Of a DNA stretch of 64,000 nt, positions 25,938-35,043 are shown one piece after another. A program made the translations under genes and the position numbers. Source of the stretch: Pseudomonas mosselii (GTDB lineage Bacteria > Pseudomonadota > Gammaproteobacteria > Pseudomonadales > Pseudomonadaceae); the NCBI RefSeq assembly GCF_003205295.1, contig NZ_QJRP01000010.1:1-64000 (forward strand), given 5' to 3'. Position 1 is the stretch's first letter. The number at the start of each line of letters is the position of its first letter. The notes beneath the pieces were generated by a model. The model did not search any database, was not told where the DNA came from, and saw nothing but the letters and a program-made list of their open reading frames with translations.

Positions 25938-26720
25938 TCAGGCTGCCTTGGCCTGGCGGCGCGGCTCGACTTCCTCGATGCCGAACAACGCCTGGCGCAC
26001 CGCCTGCTGGGCCTGAAACGCCAGCGCCGCGCGTTCCTGGCCTTCGCTGCCAATCGGAGGCAACAGGTGGATCACCACCTCGCCCCGGTCGTGGCCAAAT
26101 ATCCGCATCAGATGGGACACCAGGTCGTCCTCGCCAATGAACGGCGCAATCGTATCGGGTTCGCCCGCGCGCAGATACTGGATCGCCACCGGCTGCAGCG
26201 GCGTACCCTGGTCGATGGCCCCGGCCAGCAGACGTCCATGGAAGGTGCGCAGGGTGCGACCGTCGGTGGTGGTGCCTTCCGGGAAGATCAGCAGGGGACG
26301 TTGCTCGCCCAATTGTTCGCTGATCTGCTGGCGTAGGCGCTGGGCATCGCCACCGCCACGGCGGATGAACAACGTACCGGCTTTTTCGGCCAGCCAGCCG
26401 GCCACCGGCCAGTGGCGGACCTCGGCCTTGGACAGGAACGACAGCGGCGTGAGCATGCCGAGCAGCGGAATATCGGTCCACGACACATGGTTGCAGACCC
26501 AGAGCATCGGCCGTTGCGGCAGCTCACCCTTGATCTTGACGTCGAAGGGCAGGGCGGTGACCAGGCGGCCCATGAACAGCCGTGTCCAGCGCTGGCGGCG
26601 TTCGATGGAGGCCTTCAGGCCCAGGCGCTCGCCCAGGGCGATGACACTGGCCATCGCCAGTCCCAGGGCCAGCACCAGGAACAGCCGCAGCAGGCGGGCA
26701 GCGGCCCGCAGGCGCGGCAT
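25938..26720 (-). CDS. olsA: Lyso-ornithine lipid O-acyltransferase (PlsC family)
   Basis: A 260-residue 1-acyl-sn-glycerol-3-phosphate acyltransferase family protein. One or two N-terminal membrane helices precede the catalytic HxxxxD motif (NHVSWTDIPLLG). The second block, FPEGTTTDGRTL, also matches the family. The start at 26720 overlaps the OlsB stop by one base (TGATG), meaning translational coupling. Together with OlsB it would make phosphate-free ornithine lipids, usually under phosphate limitation. The context makes the OlsA name likely, and it could also have general acyltransferase activity. Confidence 0.9.
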   Translation of the reverse strand: MPRLRAAARLLRLFLVLALGLAMASVIALGERLGLKASIERRQRWTRLFMGRLVTALPFDVKIKGELPQRPMLWVCNHVSWTDIPLLGMLTPLSFLSKAEVRHWPVAGWLAEKAGTLFIRRGGGDAQRLRQQISEQLGEQRPLLIFPEGTTTDGRTLRTFHGRLLAGAIDQGTPLQPVAIQYLRAGEPDTIAPFIGEDDLVSHLMRIFGHDRGEVVIHLLPPIGSEGQERAALAFQAQQAVRQALFGIEEVEPRRQAKAA

Positions 26721-27475
26721 CAGACCGCCGCCTTGAAGTGACGGGCATAGCGCGGGCAGAGGTCGTCGCGCTTGAGCAGGATGAACACGTCGGCGACCTG
26801 GAAGTCCTCGTCCCAGCAAGGCTCCCCGCAGATCTTCGCGCCCAGGCGCATGTAGGCCTTGAGCAGCGGCGGCATCTCGGCGATGACGTTGTTCGGCAGC
26901 GACAGGCTGGGCAGCGGGTTCTTCGGTTCGGCGCGCAGGTGTTCGGTGCACAGGTAGCGTTCGCGCAGGCGCTGCATGATCGCGTGGGCCTGCACGCCGC
27001 CGTCCTGCATGGGGATGCTGGCGCAGCCCATCAGGTAGCTGTAGCGGCCTTCGTTGAGCACTTCGGCCAGTTCGCTCCAGAGCACGGCGATGGTGCCGCC
27101 GTTGCGATAGGCCGGATCGACGCAGGTACGGCCCAGTTCGAGGATCGGGCCCTGCAGCTGCAGCAGGCCGTGCAGGCTGAATTCTTCTTCACTGTAGAAG
27201 CGGCCCAGGCTGCTGGCGGCCTGGTGGTCGAGCAGGCGGGTGGTGGCGACCAGCTGGCCGGTGGCCAGGTCGCGCACGCCGATGTGGCGGCAGTGGATGT
27301 CGTAGTCGTCCATGTCCAGGCCGTGTTCGGCGCCCTTGAGCTTGGCCTTGAATTCGGCGCTGAACACCTTGAAGCGCAGGGCCTGTGCTTCCTGCAGGGC
27401 CGCGGCGCCGACCAGGCGCTCGGCTTGCAGACGGCGTTCAGTGCTGTTGTCGCCAGAGCGAGCGATCCGAGTCAT
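26720..27475 (-). CDS. olsB: L-ornithine N-alpha-acyltransferase
   Basis: A 251-residue GNAT-like acyltransferase that joins a 3-hydroxyacyl chain from acyl-ACP to ornithine, the first step of ornithine-lipid synthesis. Recognisable blocks are [41 protein letters not shown] and [16 protein letters not shown] 27475 (MTRIARSG) is favoured over the upstream in-frame codon at 27499. It is the first gene of the olsBA pair. No Pho box was identified in the 130 bp to the divergent gene. Confidence 0.93.
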   Translation of the reverse strand: MTRIARSGDNSTERRLQAERLVGAAALQEAQALRFKVFSAEFKAKLKGAEHGLDMDDYDIHCRHIGVRDLATGQLVATTRLLDHQAASSLGRFYSEEEFSLHGLLQLQGPILELGRTCVDPAYRNGGTIAVLWSELAEVLNEGRYSYLMGCASIPMQDGGVQAHAIMQRLRERYLCTEHLRAEPKNPLPSLSLPNNVIAEMPPLLKAYMRLGAKICGEPCWDEDFQVADVFILLKRDDLCPRYARHFKAAV

Positions 27476-27608
27476 TGCGAGTCTCCATAAGCCAGCCAAA
27501 GGGTTGCGGCCGGTCGGCTTTGTTGTGCAAAGTCAGCCTAGGTACGCCCGGTGTCACCCCCGTGAATCTTTGGTGATGCTTGCGTGACACCCCTACAAGG
27601 AGCTTGCG

Positions 27609-28496
27609 ATGGCCTGGTTGCAACGACTCAACGACCCTTTGCGCCACCCGCTGGCGGCGACCCTGGGTGAAACCTACGCGGCGGTGCTCGAGCGCCTGGG
27701 TAGCGTTGCGCCGTTCGAGCTGGCGGTGCTTGGCGGGCGTGCCATGGCCACGCCGGGCCTGGCCTTCCTGCTCGGTTACCAGGCGGCGCTGCGCGTGCTC
27801 TGGCCCAGCGCGCCCGCCAGCCTGGGGGCGTTGTGCGCCACCGAGCGGCGCAGCGTGCGCCCGGTGGACATGCGCACCCGCCTCGATGGTCTGCGCCTGA
27901 CCGGCAGCAAGGACTTTGTCACCGCTGGGCTGGACGCTGAATGGCTGTTGGTGGCGGCGCGCCATGAAGGGCCGGGCGAGGCGCCGCGGTTGCAACTGGC
28001 GGTGGTCTATCCGGGGGAGCCCGGTGTCAGCCTCGAGGCCTTGCCGACCCTGCCGTTGATGCCCGAAGTCGGCCATGGCCGGCTGCAGCTAAAGGAGGCG
28101 GCGTGCGAGTTGCTTGCCGGCGATGGCTGGGACGCCTACGTCAAACCCTTCCGCTCCCTTGAGGACCTTTATGTGCTCGCCGCGCTGGTGGCCTGGCTGC
28201 ATGGCATCGCCCAGGAATGCGCCTGGCCGCAGGATTTGCGGCTGCGGCTGATCGGGTTGCTCGCCGGTTGTGCCGAGGGTAGCCGGCAATGCCCGGACAG
28301 CGTGGCCTGTCACTTGCTGCTGGGTGGCCTGTTTGCCCAGTTCCAGGGCTTGCGGGGCGAGATCGACCAGGCGCTGGCCGCAGGGCCCGAACACTGGGCG
28401 CAATTGTGGCAGCGCGACCAGGGCCTGCTGGCGCTGGCCGCCGTGGCCCGTGACAAACGCCTGGCCAAGGCCTGGAGTGCCGCCGGATTGTCATGA
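27609..28496 (+). CDS. Shortened acyl-CoA dehydrogenase-like protein
   Basis: A 295-residue protein with partial similarity to acyl-CoA dehydrogenases in the central beta domain: LDGLRLTGSKDFVTAGLDAEWLLV resembles the flavin/substrate region of that family. At 295 residues it is well short of the usual 380-plus, and no catalytic Glu block or full C-terminal helical bundle can be recognised. It may be a degenerate or specialised homologue. AAGGAG precedes the ATG by seven bases. It begins a plus-strand run of genes after the divergent olsBA. Substrate and activity are unknown. Confidence 0.7.
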   Translation: MAWLQRLNDPLRHPLAATLGETYAAVLERLGSVAPFELAVLGGRAMATPGLAFLLGYQAALRVLWPSAPASLGALCATERRSVRPVDMRTRLDGLRLTGSKDFVTAGLDAEWLLVAARHEGPGEAPRLQLAVVYPGEPGVSLEALPTLPLMPEVGHGRLQLKEAACELLAGDGWDAYVKPFRSLEDLYVLAALVAWLHGIAQECAWPQDLRLRLIGLLAGCAEGSRQCPDSVACHLLLGGLFAQFQGLRGEIDQALAAGPEHWAQLWQRDQGLLALAAVARDKRLAKAWSAAGLS

Positions 28497-28536
28497 AAGC
28501 CTGAGAGGCTGAGGAGTCTTTGAATCAGGCTACCCT

Positions 28537-29613
28537 ATGAAGGTACTGTTGCTTGTCCTGGCCATGACCACCGGCCCGGCCTGGGCCGAAGACTGGCCCG
28601 CAGCGCAATGGCTGGTCGATGATGCGGTCATCGACTGGCAGGCCGTCGACACCTATGCCTTCGCGCCACGCGCTGCCGAACGCGGCGGCATTCGTACCGA
28701 CGCGCTGCTGATCATTCGCGATGGTCGTATTCTCCACGAGCGCTACGTCGAGCCAACCCGTGCCGACACACCGCACCTGACCTGGTCGGTGAGCAAGAGC
28801 GTGCTGGCCACGGTAATGGGCGTGGCCTACGGTGAGGGGCGCTTCAAACTCGACGACCCGGCCGGTCGCTACTACCCGGCACTGCAGCAGCACCCCGGGC
28901 TGCGCCTGGTCGACCTGTTGCACTGGGCCAGTGGCCTGGCCTGGCAGGAGGACTACGAGTATGCACCCTTGAAGTCGTCGGTGGTGGCCATGCTCTATAC
29001 CCGTGGCCGCACCGACATGGCGGCCTACACGGCAGCAATGCCCGCCGTCAGCGCGCCCGGCACGCACTTCGCCTACTCCAGCGGCGACAGCAACCTGCTC
29101 GCCGCCAGCCTGCGCGGCATGCTCGAACCCGCACGTTTTACCGACTACCCCTGGCAGGCCCTGTTCACCCCGCTGGGGATCGATAGCGCAGTTTGGGAAC
29201 AGGATGGCGCGGGTACCTATGTCGGCTCCTCCTACCTCTATCTCAATGCCCGCGACCTGGCGCGCATCGGCCTGCTGATGCAGCGCGACGGGCGCTGGCG
29301 CGAGGGGCGGTTGCTGCCGGCCGAGTGGGTGGCGTTCAACCGCACCCTGTTCAGCGCCGCCGAGCCTGTGCCGGGCGAAGCCAACCCCGGCGGTCACTGG
29401 TGGCTCAACCAGCCGCTGCCAGGCCAGCCGACACCCTGGCCGGACGCGCCGACGGACACCTTCGCCGCGCTCGGCCACTGGGGCCAGGCGCTCTACGTGG
29501 TGCCCTCGCGCAAGCTGGTGATCGTACGCTATGCCGATGACCGCGATACCAGCTTCAGCCACAACGAACTGCTCAAGCGGGTGCTGGCCGCCGCGGCCGG
29601 GGAGGGCACATGA
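28537..29613 (+). CDS. Periplasmic serine hydrolase, class C beta-lactamase fold
   Basis: A 358-residue exported protein with signal peptide (1 to about 17, ending AWA). The penicillin-binding-like active site is SVSK (SxxK, about residues 86-89), then YSSGDSN as the tyrosine motif, and GHWGQ in place of the KTG box. Family members include esterases, peptidases and beta-lactamases. This one resembles 6-aminohexanoate-dimer hydrolase or EstB-like enzymes more than an AmpC. Its stop overlaps the next small gene (ATGA), so they are coupled. Confidence 0.87.
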   Translation: MKVLLLVLAMTTGPAWAEDWPAAQWLVDDAVIDWQAVDTYAFAPRAAERGGIRTDALLIIRDGRILHERYVEPTRADTPHLTWSVSKSVLATVMGVAYGEGRFKLDDPAGRYYPALQQHPGLRLVDLLHWASGLAWQEDYEYAPLKSSVVAMLYTRGRTDMAAYTAAMPAVSAPGTHFAYSSGDSNLLAASLRGMLEPARFTDYPWQALFTPLGIDSAVWEQDGAGTYVGSSYLYLNARDLARIGLLMQRDGRWREGRLLPAEWVAFNRTLFSAAEPVPGEANPGGHWWLNQPLPGQPTPWPDAPTDTFAALGHWGQALYVVPSRKLVIVRYADDRDTSFSHNELLKRVLAAAAGEGT

Positions 29614-29906
29614 AACGGGTCGTGTTCCTGCTGGTGCTGGCCGGACTGGCCTGGGCCTGGCATGAGCGCCAGGCACTGGCGGACTTCCCGGGCATTCTCT
29701 CGGCCTATTCGGCGAAGGAGTATTGTTCGTGCCGCTTCGTCATGGGCTTTGCTGAAACCTACTGCCGAGGCTATGTGCAGCAGTACCTGCCCTTGAGCCT
29801 GCTGGAGGAGGACGGCGCCGGGCGCCTGGTCACCGCCGAGGGCCTGGGGCGGCGCAACCAGGCCGCCTGGCAGGGCATGCGCGAGGGCTGCCGCTTGCTG
29901 CCGTGA
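29610..29906 (+). CDS. Small exported protein with four cysteines, unknown function
   Basis: A 98-residue protein with an N-terminal hydrophobic segment (about 4-17) that could be a signal anchor. The remainder has four cysteines (CSC, YCRG and GCRLL contexts), suggesting disulphides or metal binding in the periplasm. Its ATG overlaps the stop of the serine hydrolase, so it is likely a partner or accessory of that enzyme. No family was recognised. Coding is supported by the overlap and codon pattern. Confidence 0.7.
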   Translation: MKRVVFLLVLAGLAWAWHERQALADFPGILSAYSAKEYCSCRFVMGFAETYCRGYVQQYLPLSLLEEDGAGRLVTAEGLGRRNQAAWQGMREGCRLLP

Positions 29907-29950
29907 GGCCGTGCGGGTAAGGTTGACGGCCTTGATTTACAGGATTTCAC

Positions 29951-30532
29951 ATGTTCAAGCCGTCCCGCCTGCTGCCCGCCCTCCTGCTCGCCCTGTGCCT
30001 GCCCGCTCACGCCAACTGGCACCTGGATGGCGAGTCCTCGCGCCTGTCCTTCGTCACCGGCAAGAACGGCAATATCGCCGAGGTCAACCGATTCCTGGTG
30101 CTGCACGGCAAGGTCGACCGCAAGGGCGCGGCCGAAGTGAGCATCGAGATGGACTCGATCAGCAGCGGTATCCCGCTGCGCGACGAGCGCATGCGCGACA
30201 ACCTGTTCGCCTTCGAGCAGTTCCCCGAGGCCACGGTACAGGCGCAGATCGACCTGCGTCCGATCAACGACCTGGCCAATGGCGCGCAGCTGGAGCTGCG
30301 CCTGCCGGTCAGCGTCACCCTGCATGGCCAGACCCGCAGCTACAACACCCTGCTGCTGGCCACGCGCCTGGACGAGCGACGATTCCAGGTGGTGACCCTC
30401 GAGCCGCTGATCCTGCGCGCCTCTGACTTCGGCTTGCTGCCGGGTCTGGAAAACCTGCGCAAGTTGGCCGGGCTCAAGTCGATCAATCCCTCAGTGCCGG
30501 TGAGCGCGGTGCTGATCTTTACCGCCCGCTGA
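29951..30532 (+). CDS. YceI-family periplasmic protein
   Basis: A 193-residue exported protein with signal peptide (1 to about 21, ending AHA) and a YceI lipocalin-like barrel: NWHLDGESSRLSFVTGKNG, then SISSGIPLRDERMRDNLF, then AQIDLRPINDL. YceI proteins bind isoprenoid-type lipids, and some are stress-induced. AGGA lies six bases before the ATG. The clsB-like gene begins one base after its stop region (30534), implying co-transcription and a shared envelope-lipid role. Confidence 0.9.
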   Translation: MFKPSRLLPALLLALCLPAHANWHLDGESSRLSFVTGKNGNIAEVNRFLVLHGKVDRKGAAEVSIEMDSISSGIPLRDERMRDNLFAFEQFPEATVQAQIDLRPINDLANGAQLELRLPVSVTLHGQTRSYNTLLLATRLDERRFQVVTLEPLILRASDFGLLPGLENLRKLAGLKSINPSVPVSAVLIFTAR

Positions 30533-30533
30533 C

Positions 30534-31691
30534 ATGCCGGGGCCGGTCTTCCCCTGGCGGGATGGCAACCAGTTCGAACTGCTGATCGACGGCCCTGAGT
30601 TCTTTCCGCGCATGTTGCTGGCGATCGTGCGCGCCGAATTCCAGGTCGACTTGGAGCTGTATCTGGTCGAGGGTGGCGCCTGCGCCGAGGCGGTGGTCGA
30701 GGCCCTGGAGCAGGCGGCGCGTCGCGGCGTACGGGTGCGCTGCCTGTTCGACGACTACGGCTCGCTGGCCTTCCCCACGGCCCTGCGCGAGCGCCTGCTG
30801 GCGGCGGGCGTCTACCTGCGCTGGTACAACCGCCTGCGCTGGCGCCGGGGCCTGCGCAACCTCTATCGCGATCATCGCAAGCTGCTGTTGGTGGATGAAC
30901 GGTTGGCGGTGGTCGGCGGCACCGGGGTGACCGATGAATTCTGGACACCGGGCGAGGAGGCCAGCGAATGGCACGAGGTGATGGTGCGCATGCAGGGGCC
31001 GATCGTCACCGACTGGCAACTGCTGTTCGATCGCCAGTGGCATGCCAACCAGCGTCGTACCGCCTGGCGTCCGCCCGAGGGCTTTGGTCTGCCGCGCCTG
31101 CCCCAGGTGCCGGTCCAGGGGCAGGGCATGGGCCGGGTGGCCTACGCCGACGCCCGCCAGCACAAGGACATCCTGCATGCGCTGGTCCGCGCGCTGAACA
31201 GCGGCCAGCGCCGTATCTGGCTGGCCACGCCCTATTTCCTGCCGACCTTCAGCGTGCGCCGCTCTCTGCGCCGCGCCGCGCAGAAGGGCATCGATGTGCG
31301 CCTGCTGCTCACCGGTCCGCGCACCGACCACCCGGCGGTGCGCTATGCCGGGCATCGCTACTATCCGCGCCTGCTGCGCGCCGGGGTGCGGATCTTCGAG
31401 TACCAGCCGTGCTTCCTGCACCTGAAGATGGTGCTGGTGGATGACTGGGTCAGCGTGGGGTCGTGCAACTTCGATCACTGGAACCTGCGCTTCAACCTCG
31501 AAGCCAACGTCGAGGCCCTCGATCCACCGCTGACTGCTGCGGTGGCCGCCAGCTTCGAGCGCGACTTCGCCCAGAGCCTGGAAGTCGACCTGGCGCGCTG
31601 GCATGCGCGGCCGTTGTGGCGGCGGGTGCAGCAGCGCCTGTGGGGCTGGCTCGACCGGGTGGTGGCCAACCTGTTGGACCGGCGAAACTAG
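30534..31691 (+). CDS. clsB: Cardiolipin synthase B-like phospholipase D family protein
   Basis: A 385-residue phosphatidyl transferase with two HKD motifs: HRKLLLVD (about 120) in the first half and HLKMVLVD (about 297) with [13 protein letters not shown] in the second. It lacks the N-terminal membrane helices of ClsA, which matches ClsB. It would condense phosphatidylglycerol with another phospholipid to make cardiolipin. It starts almost directly after the YceI gene. Its own ribosome site is weak, suggesting coupled translation. Confidence 0.88.
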   Translation: MPGPVFPWRDGNQFELLIDGPEFFPRMLLAIVRAEFQVDLELYLVEGGACAEAVVEALEQAARRGVRVRCLFDDYGSLAFPTALRERLLAAGVYLRWYNRLRWRRGLRNLYRDHRKLLLVDERLAVVGGTGVTDEFWTPGEEASEWHEVMVRMQGPIVTDWQLLFDRQWHANQRRTAWRPPEGFGLPRLPQVPVQGQGMGRVAYADARQHKDILHALVRALNSGQRRIWLATPYFLPTFSVRRSLRRAAQKGIDVRLLLTGPRTDHPAVRYAGHRYYPRLLRAGVRIFEYQPCFLHLKMVLVDDWVSVGSCNFDHWNLRFNLEANVEALDPPLTAAVAASFERDFAQSLEVDLARWHARPLWRRVQQRLWGWLDRVVANLLDRRN

Positions 31692-31765
31692 CATCGTATA
31701 TCGCGCTCGGGCAAAGCGGACTATCGTGCAGGGATTGTTCCCAGACAACCGAAGGAGTGGATGCG

Positions 31766-32344
31766 ATGACGGCGAAGAAGATTCTCATGCTGGTGGGCGA
31801 CTATGTGGAGGACTACGAGGTGATGGTGCCGTTCCAGGCCCTGGCCATGGTCGGCCATACCGTCCATGCCGTGTGCCCGGAGAAGATTGCCGGGCAGACG
31901 GTGCGCACGGCGATCCACGATTTCGAGGGCGAGCAGACCTACAGCGAGAAGCCGGGGCACAACTTCGCCCTGAACTACGACTTCGTCCAGGTGCGCGCCG
32001 AAAGCTACGACGCGTTGCTGATTCCCGGTGGCCGTGCCCCGGAATACCTGCGCCTGAACGACAGGGTGCTTGAGCTGGTCAAGGCCTTCGATCAGGCTGG
32101 CAAGCCTATCGCGGCGGTGTGCCATGGGGCCCAGTTGCTGGCGGCGGCAGGTGTGCTCGAAGGGCGTGAGTGCAGTGCCTATCCCGCCTGTGCGCCCGAG
32201 GTACGGCTGGCGGGTGGGCGCTTCATCGATATCGCGGTGGACCAGGCCCATGTGGACGGCAACCTGGTGACCGCGCCGGCCTGGCCTGCGCATCCGGCGT
32301 GGCTGGCGGCGTTCCTGAAAGTGCTGGGCACCCGTATCTCCTGA
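31766..32344 (+). CDS. DJ-1/PfpI family protein
   Basis: A 192-residue class I glutamine-amidotransferase-like protein. The nucleophile elbow is [10 protein letters not shown], with Cys followed by His, and the preceding block [11 protein letters not shown] is diagnostic for the family. Members include proteases, glyoxalases and deglycase-like enzymes. The specific activity here is open. GGAG lies nine bases before ATG 31766. Codons upstream in the same frame overlap clsB and are not credible coding sequence. Confidence 0.88.
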   Translation: MTAKKILMLVGDYVEDYEVMVPFQALAMVGHTVHAVCPEKIAGQTVRTAIHDFEGEQTYSEKPGHNFALNYDFVQVRAESYDALLIPGGRAPEYLRLNDRVLELVKAFDQAGKPIAAVCHGAQLLAAAGVLEGRECSAYPACAPEVRLAGGRFIDIAVDQAHVDGNLVTAPAWPAHPAWLAAFLKVLGTRIS

Positions 32345-32357
32345 CAGACACGCTGGA

Positions 32358-32474
32358 CTGTAGGAGCGGCCTCGTGCCGCGAAAGGGCTGCGACGCAGCC
32401 CCAGGATCAGCGTTCATGCAACGATCGCCGGGGCCGCTTTACGGCCCTTTTGCGGCACGAGGCCGCTCCTACAG
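32358..32474. repeat. REP inverted pair
   Basis: Arms CTGTAGGAGCGGCCTCGTGC and GCACGAGGCCGCTCCTACAG bracket a spacer with a second inverted set (GGGCTGCGACGCAGCCC). It occupies the gap between the DJ-1 gene and the GNAT gene. 32475-32592 holds the upstream region of the GNAT gene, with nothing else seen. Confidence 0.9.
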
Positions 32475-32592
32475 GGATCGAGCACTTGTAGCGGTCATGG
32501 AGAAATACCTGTCGCGCAGGGGAAAGGCCGCAGGGCAGGGTGGGTGCTAGGGTGGACCTCAGTCATAGCCATCGACAGGACGACCGCCCCGC

Positions 32593-33183
32593 ATGGAAAT
32601 CCGCTTGCTCCATGGCGCCGCCATCGCGCCTTACATCGATGACCTCGCGCGCCTGCGTCTGACGCTTTTTCGCGAGTTTCCCTATCTCCTGGACAGCTCC
32701 CTGAGCCACCAGGCCGATTACCTGGCCAATTACGCCGAGTCCGGGCGCAGTCTGGTGGTGCTGGCGCTGGACGGCAGCCGGGTGGTGGGCGCCGCCACCG
32801 GTCTGCCGTTGGTGGATGTCGATCCCGAGCTGCAGCAACCGTTTCTCGCCCAGGGGCGTGACCCGGCTTCGGTCTATTACTTCGGCGAGTCGGTGCTGCT
32901 GCCGGCTTACCGTGGGCAGGGGCTCGGCGTACGCTTTTTCATCGAACGCGAGTCCTATGCGCACAAGCTGGCCGAGTTCGACTGCTGCGCGTTCTGTGCG
33001 GTGGAGCGCCCCTCCGGACACCCACGGCGTCCGGCGGACTACAAGCCATTGCAGGGCTTCTGGCGCAACCGCGGCTTTCTGCATGAGCCGTCGCTGCGTA
33101 CCACCTACCATTGGCGGGACCTCGACGAGCAGGCGCAGTCGGCGAAGATCATGTCGTTCTGGCTCAAGGCGCTGCCTGTCTAG
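32593..33183 (+). CDS. GNAT-family N-acetyltransferase
   Basis: A 196-residue protein with a GNAT acetyl-CoA fold. The beta-4/P-loop block is GESVLLPAYRGQGLGVRFF (about 97-115), containing the RGQGLG pyrophosphate-binding signature. The N-terminal region LARLRLTLFREFPYLLDSS is typical of a subgroup without known substrate. It is convergent with the fumarase gene, with a hairpin between them. Substrate unknown. Confidence 0.85.
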   Translation: MEIRLLHGAAIAPYIDDLARLRLTLFREFPYLLDSSLSHQADYLANYAESGRSLVVLALDGSRVVGAATGLPLVDVDPELQQPFLAQGRDPASVYYFGESVLLPAYRGQGLGVRFFIERESYAHKLAEFDCCAFCAVERPSGHPRRPADYKPLQGFWRNRGFLHEPSLRTTYHWRDLDEQAQSAKIMSFWLKALPV

Positions 33184-33204
33184 AAATCCACGGCCTTGAA
33201 ACGA

Positions 33205-33229
33205 CGACGGCCCCACGAGGGGGCCGTCG
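33205..33229. terminator. Shared hairpin between GNAT and fumarase genes
   Basis: CGACGGCCCC / GGGGCCGTCG with a five-base loop lies between two convergent genes. The T-rich tail is short on either side, so termination strength is uncertain. Confidence 0.55.
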
Positions 33230-33246
33230 CTGCTACAGCGGGAGGC

Positions 33247-34770
33247 TTACTTCACTTCAACTGCCAGGCTCTCGGCGATCTTGCTTTGCCACAGCGCGGG
33301 ACCAGTGATGTGCACCGACTCGCCCTTGCTGTCCACCGCGACGGTGACCGGCATGTCCTTCACTTCGAACTCGTAGATCGCTTCCATGCCCAGCTCGGCG
33401 AAGGCCAGGACCTTCGACTTGCGGATGGCCTGGGCTACCAGGTAGGCGGCGCCGCCGACGGCCATCAGGTACACGGCCTTGTTGTCCTTGATCGCCTCGA
33501 TGGCGGTCGGGCCGCGCTCGGACTTGCCGATCATGCCCAGCAGACCGGTCTGCTCGAGGATCTGGCGGGTGAACTTGTCCATGCGGGTAGCGGTGGTCGG
33601 GCCGGCCGGGCCTACCACTTCGTCACCGACCGGGTCGACCGGGCCTACGTAGTAGATGAAGCGGCCCTTGAGGTCGACCGGCAGCTCTTCGCCACGGTTG
33701 AGCATCTCGACCATGCGCTTGTGCGCGGCGTCGCGCCCGGTGAGCATCTTGCCGTTGAGCAGGATGGTCTCGCCCGGCTTCCAGCTGGCGACTTCTTCCG
33801 GGGTGATGTCGTCGAGGTTGACGCGACGGGCGCTCGGGCCGGCTTCCCAGACGATTTCCGGGTAGGCGTCCAGCGACGGCGCTTCCAGCTCGGCAGGGCC
33901 GGAACCGTCCAGCACGAAATGGGCGTGGCGGGTGGCGGCGCAGTTGGGGATCATGCACACCGGCAGCGAGGCGGCGTGGGTCGGGTAGTCCATGATCTTG
34001 ACGTCGAGCACGGTGGTCAGGCCGCCCAGGCCCTGGGCGCCGATGCCCAGCTGGTTGACCTTCTCGAACAGCTCCAGGCGGATTTCCTCGAGGCGGTTCT
34101 GCGGGCCACGGGCCTTCAGTTCATGGATGTCGATGGACTCCATCAGCACTTCCTTGGCCATGACCGCGGCCTTCTCGGCGGTGCCGCCGATGCCGATGCC
34201 GAGCATGCCAGGCGGGCACCAGCCGGCGCCCATGGTCGGGACGGTCTTCAGAACCCAGTCGACGATCGAGTCGGACGGGTTGAGCATGGCCATCTTCGAC
34301 TTGTTTTCCGAGCCACCACCCTTGGCCGCGACATCGACCTCGACCTTGTCGCCGGGGACGATGGAGTAGTGGATGACGGCCGGGGTGTTGTCCTTGGTGT
34401 TCTTGCGGGCACCGGCCGGGTCGGCCAGGATCGAGGCGCGCAGGACGTTCTCGGGCAGGTTGTAGGCGCGGCGCACACCTTCGTTGATCATGTCGTCGAC
34501 GCTCAGGGTGGCGCCGTCCCAGCGTACGTCCATGCCGACGCGGATGAACACGGTGACGATACCGGTGTCCTGGCAGATCGGGCGGTGGCCGGTGGCGCAC
34601 ATGCGCGAGTTGATCAGGATCTGGGCGATCGAGTCACGCGCGGCTGGCGACTCTTCACGCAGGTAGGCTTCGTGCATCGCCTGGATGAAGTCGACGGGGT
34701 GGTAGTACGAGATGAATTGCAGGGCGTCGGCGACGCTCTGAATCAGGTCGTCTTGCTTGATCACGGTCAT
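33247..34770 (-). CDS. fumA: Class I (iron-sulphur) fumarate hydratase
   Basis: A 507-residue single-chain class I fumarase that interconverts fumarate and malate in the TCA cycle. It combines the alpha-type half (with MCATGHRPICQDTG) and the beta-type half (with GPTTATRMDKF and MIGKSERGP). Further cysteines for the [4Fe-4S] cluster lie in GWCPPGMLGIG and PVCMIPNC. The ATG at 34770 (MTVIKQDDL) is chosen, and longer frames run into the promoter. It appears monocistronic. Paralogues differ in iron dependence, so the choice of gene letter is approximate. Confidence 0.92.
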   Translation of the reverse strand: MTVIKQDDLIQSVADALQFISYYHPVDFIQAMHEAYLREESPAARDSIAQILINSRMCATGHRPICQDTGIVTVFIRVGMDVRWDGATLSVDDMINEGVRRAYNLPENVLRASILADPAGARKNTKDNTPAVIHYSIVPGDKVEVDVAAKGGGSENKSKMAMLNPSDSIVDWVLKTVPTMGAGWCPPGMLGIGIGGTAEKAAVMAKEVLMESIDIHELKARGPQNRLEEIRLELFEKVNQLGIGAQGLGGLTTVLDVKIMDYPTHAASLPVCMIPNCAATRHAHFVLDGSGPAELEAPSLDAYPEIVWEAGPSARRVNLDDITPEEVASWKPGETILLNGKMLTGRDAAHKRMVEMLNRGEELPVDLKGRFIYYVGPVDPVGDEVVGPAGPTTATRMDKFTRQILEQTGLLGMIGKSERGPTAIEAIKDNKAVYLMAVGGAAYLVAQAIRKSKVLAFAELGMEAIYEFEVKDMPVTVAVDSKGESVHITGPALWQSKIAESLAVEVK

Positions 34771-35043
34771 GCAGCGCGCTCCTCTTAAAGACGGGAACAT
34801 TCGAAAAGGCATTCCGACAGTGCACACCTGTATGTCAGGAACGCCTGGCAAGGCGCCGGCTGGTCGGGCCGGCACAAAAAGGCGCGGCAGTATACCGTGC
34901 CACGCCTTCGGAAACACCTGCACGTGGTCTGGACCAAGGTCGGCAGGGAAAGGGCATCCTTTTTGCTGATGACATGCGATGCTGTGGCATCGGGAGCGCA
35001 AAGTGGCGCCAGTAATACTTTTAATCGGACGAGAAACCTGACC

